Assembly (NCBI GenBank): GCA_947172415.1
Contig: OX359200.1
Span: forward strand, 4,032,501 to 4,096,500
Length of the DNA stretch: 64,000 bases
Origin: Chondrosia reniformis
Taxonomy: Eukaryota; Porifera; Demospongiae; Chondrillida; Chondrillidae
Direction: 5' to 3'
Positions within the stretch are counted from its first letter, which is position 1, and each line of letters opens with the position of its first letter. The position numbers were made by a program, and so were the translations under genes. A model generated the notes under the pieces. That model was given only the letters and a program-made list of their open reading frames with translations. It did no database searches and had not been told where the DNA came from. This document shows, in pieces, positions 11,505-23,434 of this stretch.

Positions 11505-12110
11505 CTTATGTACAATAAATGTAAACATGCAGTTAAACCGTACAGTCCTATATACAGATCTTTCTCTAAAGGTACATCAAAACTCCACCGAAATCGTCTG
11601 ATATTCGAGTTTGGCTAGAAAGCCCACGTATGTATTTCTGCCATTTTTGATGACGTACAATTGAACAACTTACTTGGAGGATGGAAGAAAATGTAATCTT
11701 GGTAAAAATAAGTTCTTTTTAACCTGACACTGTTGAGTCTTCAAATTAGTATAGAAGAAAATCCTATAGAGTCAGGTTAGAATTAAGCTAGATCAATGCC
11801 TGCTTCCAATCAGTAACAACTTCATTTCCCACTGTATTACTTTCTTAGTGTTATTGGGACCAAAATATTTTTGTGCAACCTTGATATCTTCATTCGATAT
11901 GAATCGATAACAGTTATGATCAAGATTTCCTCAATATCAATATTTAAACACACACAGTTGATAAAATCAACTGCATATAGGCAGAAAGAGCTCTCCTTTG
12001 GTCGAATATCAGACGATTTCGGTGGCGTTTTGATGTACCTTTAGAGAAAGATCTGTATATAGGACTGTACAGTTTAACTGCATTTTTACATTTATTGTAC
12101 ATATATGTAG
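11505..12110. repeat. Inverted repeat in copy A intron 2
   Basis: Arms at about 11505-11610 and 11998-12107 are reverse complements (AAAGGTACATCAAAACTCC against its partner). Copy B has only the right-hand arm (about 42425-42530). The left arm is therefore part of the material added to copy A, probably by inverted duplication. Confidence 0.6.
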
Positions 12111-12283
12111 ACATTGGGTGACAGAAGATTTCAATTTGCACAAAAAGATATATATAAAAGGCTAAAAACCTTGATATAGACCACATCAGAAGTCATATAT
12201 AGTCGATTTAGTTGATGCTGGTCTCTGATTTCATAGAAATAGCTGCTGAAAAAGAGAAAATAAACTATATATACCTAAACATA

Positions 12284-12410
12284 GAAGCGATTTGTGCGGT
12301 AAGGTTTCAGTATAAGTCACTTCTGTCTGGTTAGCCTTATCATACGATTGAATTATGATGAAAAAAAATCATATGATTACCTTCTTTTTTCAAACCTTTA
12401 TCTACTGTTT
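12284..12410 (+). mobile_element. MITE arm next to EGF exon 3 acceptor (copy A)
   Basis: Resembles one arm of the hairpin MITE at 16797-17152: ACATAGAAG, TTTCAGTATAAGTCAC, CTTATCATA, then a T-rich CTTTTTTC run. The same relic is at 42708-42825 in copy B. It supplies much of the pyrimidine-rich sequence leading up to the splice acceptor. Confidence 0.5.
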
Positions 12411-12454
12411 TTATTGCATTTGTATTGTCCATTGTATACGTGATTACATTGTAG

Positions 12455-12538
12455 CCCAGTGCTTGCATGGAGGAATATGTAAACCTGGACAATATTGTGA
12501 ATGCCCTCCTGGATGGGTCTCAAGAGATTGTAGCATAG
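12455..12538 (+). pseudogene. Copy A exon 3: EGF domain missing one cysteine
   Basis: 84 nt, phase 1 at both ends. Compared with copy B (96 nt) it lacks 12 nt that encode Asn-Pro-Pro-Cys, leaving five cysteines instead of six. The deletion is in frame, but the domain would have an unpaired cysteine. Confidence 0.7.
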
Positions 12539-12618
12539 GTATGTAGCATTCTATTCTGTAAAAGTTAATTGTCAAGAAAGCATGTTCGTATGTGTAAATC
12601 AATAATGCAATAATTTAG

Positions 12619-12756
12619 ACTTAAATGAATGTCTCAATTACCGTGGAATATGTGGAAGAAGTCGTCCAAGAGCTAAATGTAGGAATTTACCTGGTACTTA
12701 TGAGTGTATATGTAGAAGAGGATATGAATATGATACTGGAGTCAAAAAATGTGTAG
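12619..12756 (+). pseudogene. Copy A exon 4: calcium-binding EGF domain
   Basis: 138 nt, phase 1 at both ends, open. Begins DLNEC after splicing and ends with the sixth cysteine. The introns on either side are only about 80 nt. Confidence 0.7.
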
Positions 12757-12833
12757 GTGAGGAAGTTATGAGATCAAAAACTGTTGTGTATATTTTTGGT
12801 GTGTATATTTCATTATCTTGATCTACACATTTT

Positions 12834-12951
12834 GATGAATGTTTAAATGGGACCCACAAATGTGACTACAATTGCATCAACACAATTGGGTCATATGACT
12901 GTTCCTGTCCCAATGGATACGACCTTGCTCCTGATGGTAGAAAATGTAATG
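12834..12951 (+). pseudogene. Copy A exon 5: EGF exon with lost splice acceptor
   Basis: The coding part ([10 protein letters not shown] onward) is still readable, but the boundary is damaged. Copy B has TTAG before ATATTGATG at 43237-43240; copy A is 5 nt shorter there and has no AG. Normal splicing into this exon is not expected. The exon is phase 1 on both sides, so skipping it keeps the frame. Confidence 0.75.
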
Positions 12952-13419
12952 GTTAGTATCTTTTTTAAGCAAATGATATATAGATATCTTTGATAGTAAA
13001 TATATTTTAAAGATACCTCACCTTAACAACATATACATACAGAGAATTAAAATTGGTATACCCACTGTAGCTTTCCAGTCATCCCTCTAATGCATGTGTA
13101 TCCCATTTTTATACACATTTCCACAAAAGCATCCTTCTATAAACAGATGTGAAGTGAGATGATGAATAGATGTGAGTACTTTCAGGCAAGCAAAAAGGAT
13201 CTTTATGTTACCAGAATTTTGTCCCAGCATATACCTTTGTTATCCAGAATTTACTCTATAAGTGAAGAATATGATGAAAGCTTCTTGTAGATATTACTGG
13301 CAAAAATTTGGATTTGCTATATAACTTTTTGGCCTGTACAGATGAGACCTTTATAGTGCATGGGAATATCAAGATTGATGCTTGCCAGTATAAAAGTAAA
13401 ATTTCCCTACATTTATTGT

Positions 13420-13480
13420 AAATTAACCTCCAAAATTAGGACACCTTTGTAATGACCAAGGACATCTAAGTCTCCTACTC
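13420..13480. repeat. Relic related to Tigger terminal sequence
   Basis: The TTAGGACACCTTTGTAATG stretch resembles the end of the Tigger element at 18.9 kb (ATCAGGACACTTTT). The same relic lies in the matching intron of copy B (about 43560-43620), so it predates the duplication. Confidence 0.35.
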
Positions 13481-13647
13481 TCCTACTCTTACTACAATAG
13501 TGTGACTGTATTTTGTAAATCTGTCAAATATGCAATTGCTTTAATAGAAGTGTATGCACATTTTTCATGTACTCATATAGAACAGATGAACTGCATTCAT
13601 GTAGTAATATGTCTAACGTGTATTCACTTGCATGCGTATGTATATAG

Positions 13648-13769
13648 ATATAAATGAATGCTTGAACAACAATGGACAATGTACCCATATCTGTCTAAAT
13701 ACCAATGGATCATTTCACTGTTCTTGTCCTCTGGATTCAATTTAATGCCTGATGGCTTTTCATGTGAAA
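13648..13769 (+). pseudogene. Copy A exon 6: EGF exon with 1-bp deletion
   Basis: 122 nt against 123 nt in copy B. One C is missing near 13730 (TGTCCTCTGG against TGTCCTCCTGG), which brings in TAA at 13743-13745. Splice sites remain plausible (AG before 13648, GTTAGT donor). Exon skipping would keep frame. Confidence 0.8.
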
Positions 13770-13918
13770 GTTAGTATTGCCTTTACATTTGTATGTAACA
13801 GCATTTCTATTTTGAACTGCATATATAGCTATTAGTGGATGTTTAATCAATACACAATAAATTATTTGGTTCATAAGTGTTACTAATACAGCATTGATGT
13901 ATGGTGTTTCTTTTTCAG

Positions 13919-14050
13919 ACATTGACGAGTGCAATCTTGGAATGCACAATTGTTCTGATGACAGAGACTGTGTGGATTTAATGGGAGGATTTTTATGTCA
14001 GTGTCACACTGAAGGATATGAACTTGCTGATGATGGAGTTACTTGTATTG
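13919..14050 (+). pseudogene. Copy A exon 7: calcium-binding EGF domain
   Basis: 132 nt, phase 1 at both ends, with a strong acceptor (TTTTTCAG) and GTGAGA donor. Encodes IDECNLGMHNC and the rest of a six-cysteine cbEGF. Almost identical to copy B exon 7. Confidence 0.75.
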
Positions 14051-16250
14051 GTGAGATACTGCCCCTTCCAAGCACCAATTCTACAGTACTTCTGCTACTA
14101 TACCATGGCACACATGTGTATAGTATATACCAGGCTGCCAGCCTTTCTTATTATTATTGTTTTGTTGTAATGTTAAGCTCCGGATCCAGTCTCATAGTTT
14201 TATATATATATACGTAGATTCATAGTGTTTTGGCACATTATACGTAATATAGTAGTATTTTTACTACTGATCCATTATCCAGAGTGAATGATCAAGGCCA
14301 ACAAAGTAAGGGACCACTTTTATTTCTAAGCTCTCGATTTAGCTATATACATGTACCTTCTCTTTCTTGGTAACTGTAATCCCTTGAAGAAATTCACTTG
14401 TCTTGGCGATTCTGCAAAACATTTGCTTGTTCTTTGGATTCTGCAGTGTCATTTTGTGACCATGACATTGAAGCCAAGTCAATTCATTGATCAGAGGTTT
14501 AAAATGCTTTAATCTTTAGAATTAACTATGTACTACGTATGTCTCGATGATGGACCTGCAGGATGCCTTTTTGAAGATTGCTACATTTAATGAACCATTG
14601 TTTTCCTTTAAAAAAATAAGGCCAGTTCCACCAAACAATGAGAAAGGCGAACATCATACGAATAAAAGAACAACAAGACCAGATTCTATAGGATGGAAAT
14701 GTTTCTTCTCCATCTACCCAACGGGAAGTACTGTATTTTGCACCCACCACAAGGTCCAAAGTTCCAAGGTCCTTGCCCCAAAGTATTTTAATGTACATTT
14801 TGATCAAATTCAACCCTCAGCCCTTTTAATTACAATATCAAAAATTAATCAAGGATATTTACACTTGTCACATTTTAAAGCCTATAAGACCAAAATATGA
14901 TAGAAATTTGAAGGGGCAATTTATGATGACACACACTATAGCTCTCCCTCCAGGTTCCACTGTTTCATGAACTCTATTAGATCCCTCTTGATCAAAAGCA
15001 TCTGTTATTCCTGTGCTGTACCTAAACATGTTTTGTAACAGTTCCAAATTTGCAATGTCCTATCTGCATGGGTTCCCCTTCATATATTCAGTTTCTTGTT
15101 CAAAGCTGGTCCTCAAAAGTTAGAGATGTGAGTAGTGTGACTATTATAGGGGTGAAAGTTTCTCTAAAACAAGGTTTTAAATTGGATATCTTTCAAAATT
15201 CCTTTCTACTAACCCAATCAGGTCAACCAGTTTTAAAGGGATGCTCTGAGGCTTTGTAGCATCTTAAAACGTGTGTATATGGGCATGCTTTTTCATATTC
15301 TTCGTGCTCATTGTGCTCCTCAGGGGACATGAGAGGGCAGGGGTAATATCCAGAGTTTAATGTTAATGACATATTCTTCTTCTCTGCTAAAGCTGCTATG
15401 GCTCCCTGGTCCCATTTGAGGTGTAGGAGGGGCGAAGGTGTGTCAGGACAGGATGAGTCCTTGACTAACAGCTTCCCCTTTATCAATGAAACCACTGTAA
15501 TGCCATTAGGACATTTACCGTAAGTACACTAAAGACCAGAAAGTTCCAGATGAAATGATATTTTAGCGGCAACAAGAGGCCTGTGGCTGCATGTTGATGG
15601 TGGCAGTATTCACTCCAATGGTATCTTTTGCAAGGTTGTCCACATTGTCCCCACAGTGGTGGCATTTATGTGGCTTGCAATATATAGGAGGCACCCAGGT
15701 GATATGAACGTATATATATTTGGTTCTGAGTGTAGGAATGGTTGTGTCATGATCATTCTTATATATAAACAACAGATCAAAAATCATGGCAAACTTCCTA
15801 CCAGCACACTCCCTTGAAGCCTTTTGCAGACACTTAATGATCTTCCCTGATATTCTCAGAGGAAAAGAAATTCCAGGTGATTAAGACGAGTGTTCCACTT
15901 CCGCATGGTCCTGGCCTCAAGATAGCTTCAATGTCTAGCTGCCAATCCACAGGCTCTGAGTCTGCCAGGGCAGGCTGATCTGTGAACATATGTATAGACA
16001 CCATGGCCCAGTTGCCTCCTAATCATAAATGTTCTGATTCTTGTATCTGCCAGTCTACGTAGCAGTAGTAGCACCAATTGGTCAGAGGCAGACTTGCAGA
16101 ACAAGATGATTGAATAATAAAAGTACTCAGATTGGTAACCATATACATATGTATTTTTTAGTTTTTTTTCATTCATACATTCACTTCATTCTATCATTTA
16201 TTATTTGTTGACTTACGTCATCACATGAACCTTCCCTGTTAAACTGTATC
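14051..16250. other. Copy A intron 7, left part
   Basis: This intron is about 5 kb, against 1.5 kb in copy B; nearly all of the excess is mobile DNA. Between 15223 and 15787 the minus strand has several broken reading frames, one with a Cys/His-rich patch (CKPHKCHHCGDN). They look like an old protein-coding insertion, but I cannot name the family. Confidence 0.35.
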
Positions 16251-16252
16251 AT

Positions 16253-16690
16253 AGAGTACGGTAGTACTCTATAGTAGGGGATGGCCAGAAACAAAATGGC
16301 CGCCTTATGTAATGTATGGTGTCACGTGTACGGTAAAATCGACTGTAGCACTCGTCGTGAAGGAGCGTTCGAATTGTAATTGCATTCTACACAAAAATAT
16401 AACTTACCCTAAGTTCAGAGATAACCATTAAATAACCGGAAGACCAGCAGCGAACGAAAAAACCAAAAGCCGCCATCTTGAAGAATTCCTCACTTTCTCG
16501 GTCTTCTTCTTCTTTCTTTTCTTGAGCTACCGCTCGTGTCGAAGGAAATACCGTATTTCCTTTGATACAAATCGTACCAAATCGAACCTGAACTAGGGAA
16601 TAGGCTACACTAGCTTTGAACGCGTTCTACACGGAGCATGTTATTTCTGAAGGTGTTAAGAGTGGGACCTTTTCGGACGCCATTTTGTAA
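16253..16690. mobile_element. MITE-like element with palindromic start
   Basis: Starts with a near-palindrome, TAGAGTACGGTAGTACTCTA, followed by GTAGGGGATGGCC, the same opening as the foldback element at 38309. The right end is uncertain, and the internal sequence is unlike that element. Confidence 0.4.
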
Positions 16691-16796
16691 TTAAGATTTC
16701 TGGGTTATCTACTCTCTCTCTCTCTTTGCAAATTTATCGCCAAGAGAACACTTACAAAATAAATTTTAACAAATAATATTAAGGGAAAACAAGCAA

Positions 16797-17152
16797 AATA
16801 AAAACATTTAAAAATGAAATTAGAAGTAGGGATGGCCCATGCAACAAATGACAAACACATCTGGAAAAAGTAGCAAAACAAGACAGTGACCATGTGATAA
16901 GGCATACTGAAATTTAAGTGACTTAACCATACACATCACTTCTATGTCTGGGCGCACCATCCCTACTTCAGCTATCATATAATACTGGTGCGCCCAAACA
17001 TAGAAGTGATGTGTATGGTTAAGTCACTTAAATTTCAGTGTGCCTTATCACATGGTCACTGTCTTGTTTCACTACTTTTTCCAGATGTGTTTGTCATTTG
17101 TTGCATGGGCCATCCCTACTTCTAATTTCATTTTTTTAAATGTTTTTATTTT
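16797..17152. mobile_element. Hairpin MITE with ~160-bp arms
   Basis: The left arm (16797-16956) and right arm (16990-17152) are close reverse complements around a short centre (GGGCGCACCATCCCTACTTC). Diverged relatives are at 36340-36665, 37830-38045 and, as relics, 12284 and 42708. No coding capacity. Its arms contain the GTAGGGATGGCC motif shared by several elements in this window. Confidence 0.8.
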
Positions 17153-17450
17153 GCTTTATATACGTATAATACCCATATAATATGTATGTACGTATATATA
17201 TAAATAACACTTAATTTAGGTATATATCAGTACATCTACGTGTTTTGCAAATGGTGTCGTTTCATAAGTTCCAAAAATGGTTAGAATTCAACACTATTTT
17301 AAGCAGTCAAGTTCATTTAAACATTTTTTGGAAAATATGTGCCATCTACTTCAGCACTGGTCCTGCATTTTCTGCATATTTATGTCATCACTATATATAG
17401 AATATCGAAAACAGCATGTCTCTTACTAAGGACCATATACCAAAGCAACA

Positions 17451-18957
17451 TTACCCCTATAAAATGGTTTTATGTAGGGTAGGGTGGTGTGGTATTAAAT
17501 GATCTGATTTGCTACAGTGTGCAAAGAAGAGATACAACATTAAGGGTAAAGTTGTATCAGGTGAATCCGCTGGTGTGAGTGAAGAAACAGTGGTTTCTTG
17601 GAAGGAACGCCTTCCAGAAATACTCGAAGGTTTCCAGCCTAAAGACATCTGGAATCTTGATGAAACCGGTTGTTTCTGGAGGGCACTTCCTAACAAGGGG
17701 CTCTGCCAGCAATCCAAAGCCTGCAAGGGTGGGAAGAAGGCCAAAGAGAGGATTACAGTGGCGTTGATTTGCAATGCCCTTGGAGAAAAAGAGAGGGCCA
17801 TTGTTATTTGGAAAGCTGAGAAGCCAAGGTGTTTTCACTCAGTCAAGAAAGAGGAGCTTCCAGTGGATTACTTTTGCCAAAAGAAAGCATGGATGACAGG
17901 GGAAATATTAGATACTGTGCTTTTACATATGAATAGGCGTCTGCAAGCCAAATCACGATTTGTGATTTTGCTGATGGATAATGCTGGATGCCATCCCGCT
18001 GATCTGAAGGAAAAATACAGCAACATCAAGATTGCCTTCTTTCCGCCCAATACCACCTCTGTTCTCCAACCCTTGGATCTGGGCATTATTCAATACATTA
18101 TAAGAAATTCCTTATGAGTTTTGTTCTATCAAAGATTGATGAGTGCAGCTCTGCCTCTGATGTGACTAAATCTGTCACTGTATACTCCATGCAATCCGAT
18201 GGGTAGCCCAAGCCTGGCAAAATGTCAAAGATCAGACCATCTTGAAATGTTTCAGAGCTGCTAGTGTATTGAATGAGGACTTCGAAGTAGCATCTATTCC
18301 AGAAACACAGGAAGATCCCTTTGCTGGCTTAGACAACAGAGAAGAGGAATTGCAAGGGATGTTATCTCAACTTCCTGAGACATGCTCGGTTGAAGAATAC
18401 CTTTTTGCGGAAAAAGACCTTCCCACAGGCCCCTGTTATGATGAAGAATCATGGGAAGAAGACTTTTTTGATGAAGTAGGCCACATGCAAAAGAGTAAGA
18501 AACAGAAAGAAAACGAACACGAGCAAGAAGACAGTGATTCGGACAAGGATATAGAAGAAATTTGCACATCTGTGCCCAAAATCTGCTCACTATCAGAAGC
18601 TATGTCTTCTCTGGAAGACATACAGCAGTTCCTTGATCATCAAGGGTATACCTCAGAGGGTACCGAAGCATGTCACCTACTTGACAAGCTTGCCATGCTC
18701 CAGCAGAAGAGACAGTTAAACTCAAAGCAGGCCACTTTAGATAGGTTCTTTTCTTCAAGTTGATATACTTAGCATGCATTTATCACTTCTATACAAGTGT
18801 AAAACAACACTATATATTGTTTATTAGGATATTTACTGAAAGATATATTGCTATACAGTATAGCTATATGTATTTTAGGAATACCCCTATAATGTGGACA
18901 CCCCTATAATCAGGACACTTTTTTGGTTCCCAGGGGTGTCCGCATTATAGGGGTTCC
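17451..18957 (+). mobile_element. pogo/Tigger-family DNA transposon
   Basis: About 1.5 kb. The ends share an inverted ACCCCTATAA/TTATAGGGGT sequence (17451 and about 18940-18957), and the right end also folds on itself (18885-18957). Inside is a broken Tigger transposase. The N-terminal DNA-binding region is missing, so the copy is internally deleted and non-autonomous. Copy B has no insertion here. Confidence 0.75.
17509..18763 (+). pseudogene. Tigger-like DDE transposase, frameshifted
   Basis: The DDE domain is clear: NLDETG with the first Asp at 17659, [10 protein letters not shown] with the second at 17977, and [16 protein letters not shown] with the third at 18076, a DD32D spacing as in Tigger/pogo. 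The frame ends at 18117, but the protein continues after a +1 shift (SFVLSKIDECSSASDVTKSV) and a second shift near 18190 (LHAIRWVAQAWQNVK), then is open from 18242 to 18763 with an acidic C-terminal region ending ATLDRFF. The N-terminal CENPB-type helix-turn-helix domains are not found. This is a dead copy lying in an intron. Confidence 0.85.
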
Positions 18958-19027
18958 ACTCTAAATGTATGCATGTACATGTAGTCCCTTTATTATATGA
19001 ATCACCTAAATTATATATATTCATTAG

Positions 19028-19150
19028 ACATCAATGAATGTAAAGAAAGATATACAGGTTGTCATCAAGGATGCAAAAATACACCTGGAAGTTATGTGTG
19101 TACATGTTATGATGGATTTACTAGAGATGAAAGTGGCAAAAATTGTACTG
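19028..19150 (+). pseudogene. Copy A exon 8: calcium-binding EGF domain
   Basis: 123 nt, phase 1 at both ends, GTAAGA donor. Encodes INECKERYTGC and a full six-cysteine EGF. Matches copy B exon 8. Confidence 0.75.
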
Positions 19151-19619
19151 GTAAGAGCAAAATTGTAATATATTGTCATCTGAGTGGTAAGTTTATGACT
19201 GAATTTACATAGTTTTACAGTGCAATATGCAGTGCATTAACACTTAATATGGTATATTCTTTATATCGTTAACAAGTAATTTAAGTTGGCTGTCACCGCA
19301 CACTTGAATTTTTTTGGCTTTTTTGTTACAGTCGTGATATCAACAATGTATTACCAAAATATTGTGCATATACATCATGAATTATGAAATGGGTAAGGTA
19401 GGGTAGACTTAGATTAAACAGCATATCCAAATAAAGTATATACACATGTACATGGCTATTACTGGTAATTCCAATACCTATCTAAGCTATGTTTTAACAT
19501 GTACAGTACTATAGTTTTAGATGTGACTGTAAGGGTAAGGGTTTAAGCTACTTTCAAATGAGTAATGTTCTCTCCAAGCTATTGTGCAGTAACAAAATAT
19601 AAAAATTTATTAATAGCAG

Positions 19620-19742
19620 ATGTTAACGAATGTCTAACCTCAACACAAGGATGTGACCAGTTATGCAACAACACCTATGGCAGTTACAAGTGTGATTGTA
19701 TACAAAACTATATTTTAAGGGAAGACTACAAGACATGTGAAG
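19620..19742 (+). pseudogene. Copy A exon 9: calcium-binding EGF domain
   Basis: 123 nt, phase 1 at both ends, open. Encodes DVNECLTSTQGC through TCEG, with the C-x-N-x4-Y-x-C-x-C pattern linked to Asn hydroxylation in EGF domains. Confidence 0.75.
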
Positions 19743-19876
19743 GTAGAGTTAGCTATGCTGTTAAGGAACATTTTAAAATCATGCCAGTACACTGAACCTA
19801 AAAAAATCCATGTAAATTAAAACTTTTGTCCAAGTAGCATGCTTTATAATTGTACTTATGTATGACATTCTTTTAG

Positions 19877-20281
19877 CAATTCCATGTGTGGATTTGGCTA
19901 TTCCAGCAAGTGACATTCTGATGTCGAACTGCACTGGTAACAGCTTCACAGGTGTAGTTGGTAGTGTATGCCAATTCTCCTGTGATGTACCTGGTTATGA
20001 ATTAGAAGGATCAGCATTTCGTCAGTGTCTAGCAGATCGCACGTGGTCTGGCACTGTTACTTCATGTGCTAGAATAAAATGTCCTGCAATATTAATACAG
20101 CACTCTGGAGTACTTCCATCTTGTACCCAGGAATTCAATAACACATGTTTGGTACACTGCTTACCAGGATATTCTATCATGATCAGTGATCCAGATGCTG
20201 TATCTGGTGTCAGTGCAATTACTTGTGAATTAACTGATGATCTCTCTAGTATCCAGTGGAACAAGGATTTAATGTGCATTG
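19877..20281 (+). pseudogene. Copy A exon 10: two CCP/Sushi domains, GC donor
   Basis: 405 nt, open, phase 1 at both ends. Two complement-control-protein modules, each with the four-cysteine pattern and a Trp near the end ([19 protein letters not shown]). It is 6 nt longer than copy B (Met-Ile added). The following donor reads GCAAGT instead of the GTAAGT of copy B; GC-AG introns can work, but this is a change from the intact copy. Confidence 0.8.
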
Positions 20282-20354
20282 GCAAGTATAAATTTGCTTA
20301 CATATATTCTGTATCCAACCATATATTCATTCTGCATTATTTGTATATGTATAG

Positions 20355-21702
20355 AAAATACTCCCTGTACTCCAAATATATGCAAAAATGGAGGTAAATG
20401 TGTGCTAGACTATGAAGGCCAACCAGAATGCAACTGTAGTGACACAGGATACTTTGGAAACCGTTGTCAGTTTGGATTTGTCTCATTCCCTGAATTTCCT
20501 ATTTTAAAAATCAATTCTCCCTACCTCTTTATCCTTAAAGCTAGACCAGTAGAATTTTTACAAGTGAAACTGGTAATTCCTTTTGGCTTGAGTATTACTC
20601 CAAATGTAGGAATATTTAATTCGACCATGCAATCTATGGCATTTACATTAACAGGAGAGCAAGCAGGATTATACACAATATCATTTAATATTGATGGGTC
20701 AAGTATTGATTTAAATGCCTTCCGCCAGCCTGAGGATAGTACAGTTCTGGTGATTAATTCAACCTTGGATGCTGAACCTCTCTATTCTGAAAGACGAAAT
20801 ATTTTGCCAGGTTTTCTGGAACCTGGTTGCTGTTTGAGTAAACAAATGTTGACCTGTGCAGGCCATAATGATAAGATTAAATTCACTTCTACATGTTCTT
20901 GGAAAGATTCGGGAAGTGTTTCGTCTTCACAAGGTATAGTGTTTGTGACAACTGAAGGTATATCTTTACCACTTTCTGTTTCCAGAATCACTATCCGTAA
21001 ATCTTTTGAGGATTTCACATTTTCACTGCCTCAGCAAGATCTTGCTTGTGATGTGTGCTCTAAATCGCTACTGGAATCATGTAATGCTAGCACCAAACCA
21101 TGCTACTGTTACGAACCAACTACTAAAGATATTGTAGATTTCTTAAAAAATGAAGCACTTGCTGTAACTTCTTTCGATAAACTTGGGCCACATATTCCTG
21201 CTTAATTGGCTGAAATTTTCAATATCCGGAAGTAATAGAACCCATTCTACTAATAGTCAGATGGCTAGAGTAGTGACGCAATTAGATGTAAATGGTCAAG
21301 ATTGCATGAGATTTCCTACATCTACAACAGGGCAGTACTTGCTTCTGCAATATAATGGTAACCTAGCTATTCAGGTGCATCGCTCAGAAATATTTATACC
21401 TAACACTGAAAATGAGGGGATTTGCATTGCAGTAGATCTTTGTACTAATCAAGTCAGGCCTGTCCTGTACTTTAGCCTTCCTACAGGATTCATCAATACT
21501 AGAAACCTTGGTGATTTAGGAAATACCTTTCTAGCAGCAGGATGGGACTTTGATGTGGAGGGGATTGCTCTATCACCAAGTAGACAGCTTAATTCAGAAA
21601 ACTATCATGCTATTCTTAAGGGATCTATGGTAATTAGAAGTTCCATCAGCAATCTTCAAATGAAGGTGTCATTTCTGGGAGAATGCAGTCATATATAATG
21701 AA
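20355..21702 (+). pseudogene. Copy A exon 11: EGF + unknown ectodomain, two lesions
   Basis: Reads as EGF ([13 protein letters not shown]) followed by the uncharacterised module described for copy B. It breaks at 21203-21205 (TAA) because of a 4-bp insertion relative to copy B. The frame resumes shifted and runs to 21698, but a net loss of 11 nt near 21686-21699 shifts it again just before the expected GTATGC donor at 21703. These lesions block the normal full-length reading. Confidence 0.8.
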
Positions 21703-21837
21703 GTATGCATATACACATGCATTTAAATAAATATACATATATACGTATATATATACATACTGTAATATTTGGCTAGTCACTAAATATCTCAATAATATAC
21801 TGATTAGAGTGTGTGGTTTTACGTATTTTGTATATGT

Positions 21838-23434
21838 ACGCGTCAAAAGAGACGCCACCTCGATCGAGGAATTAGAGCGAGTGCTGTCGAGTGGCAATTC
21901 GGTCGAGATTTTGAGCGCCAAAATATCTTGACATGTTTATTCTAAGAAAATCGAGAGACATGACGAGAAAGGAGAATTGGATTTCGGTGAAGTGGATCGG
22001 TGGACAGTACGATGGAAACGTCTACGATATCAATCGAAGGAACATCAATGCAAATTAAAGCATTTCTCCTTGTATAGCTTCCTCTGTATTTCACTGCAAG
22101 GATAATTCATCATCAAAAGTCAGCCACTCGTCCATCAATTTCCTATCAATCTCAGGAATGACCTTTGGCCTTCCGCTTCTGTCCTTATTTGCACAAGAAT
22201 TGGTTTCCTGCTGATATTGATAGCTCAATCGATTCCTTACCGATTTCTTTTTGGATATCTATGGGAGAGAGCCCACTTTGGATACGCGCAGCGAGATGAT
22301 TCATTACCTCGTATACTCTGAAAGACGTGGCATGATATCTTCTGTAAGGCCGTCCCTCCGCATATACCACTGCCCGGACCATGGATGTACGTAATTAATG
22401 TAGTGCCATTAGAGGAACGAGAGCTTCTGTCCACAGGACCTCAAGTCCTCAGTCAATCCCCCTGGCTGTGGCTGAGGGCAGAATCATTTGAACAAATGAC
22501 TATCTTAATCATGTAGTTTCATAATATATAATAACAGTATGACATTGCGGGTTTTGAGATCCTTTTTCCTGTTTGTATGCTTAAATTATTATTGGTTTTA
22601 CTGTGTAAAAAAACTAATTAATACCTGTGACCAACATACGAGAACCGTACGTAGAGACGTTGCGTAGTACGTTGCATTTATTAAACATTGCGTTGCATAA
22701 CAAGTGTGCATAGGTCTTATACCGTTACGACTGGCTCCCATTTTGTGGACGCGGGGATGAGCTATGCACTGATAATCCAGGCTATTATCCACTATGTGCT
22801 TTGTGTGCCACTTGTATATTTGTCTTTCACCCTTTTCCACATGCACTGTTCACTGTCTGCATTTTAATATATATAATAAATTTATTGGTATATATGTGTA
22901 CTCAATTTCTACCTGTACACACACCTGCCTGTATTTCTTTGCTGTCATTGATTTAGTACATGCATAATTATGCACAAACATGTACACTGTTGTATCTGAC
23001 AATCGATTTTGTACTTGATTGAATTTTGAATAAATGTATACCTATATTTGAGTTTCACATGACATGTATGGACCAATAAGAAAAAGTAAAAAATAAATTA
23101 AAATTGGACCTCCCTCCCCTATTTCATGATCACTGTCGGACGATAAACAAGTAATATATTTTACTTGGCCTAATCACTTAGCTTACACACACTTTGTTGA
23201 AATTCTAACACCTTATAGAAGTTTTATTTCGTACGTATTTGGCTATTAAGTAGGTATCACTCGACTGGCACTCGTTGGTGATTGCGTATCACTCGTTGGC
23301 AATTACATATTAGTCGGTTGGCACACGGGCAGCTATTAGCAGTTCGAGATTTTGTCGAGGATTTTACCGATCTCGGCGAGTGACTCGCTCTAATTCCTCG
23401 ATTGAGGTGGCGTTTCTTTTGACGCGTACCGTAC
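21838..23434. mobile_element. 1.6-kb DNA element with inverted termini
   Basis: The ends are reverse complements over about 60 nt (GCGTCAAAAGAGACGCCACC at left, the partner ending TTTTGACGC at right), with GTAC directly outside both. It fills most of an intron that is only 425 nt in copy B, so it inserted after the duplication. No transposase is recognised; short minus-strand frames at 22185-22434 have no known relatives. Confidence 0.65.

Noticed and set aside
15223..15787. Minus-strand frames with a Cys/His patch
   Set aside because: Looks like old coding sequence with stops, but no family could be named; kept only as a note under the intron.
22185..22434. Two overlapping minus-strand frames inside the 1.6-kb element
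   Set aside because: No transposase or other motif; they overlap each other in different frames.
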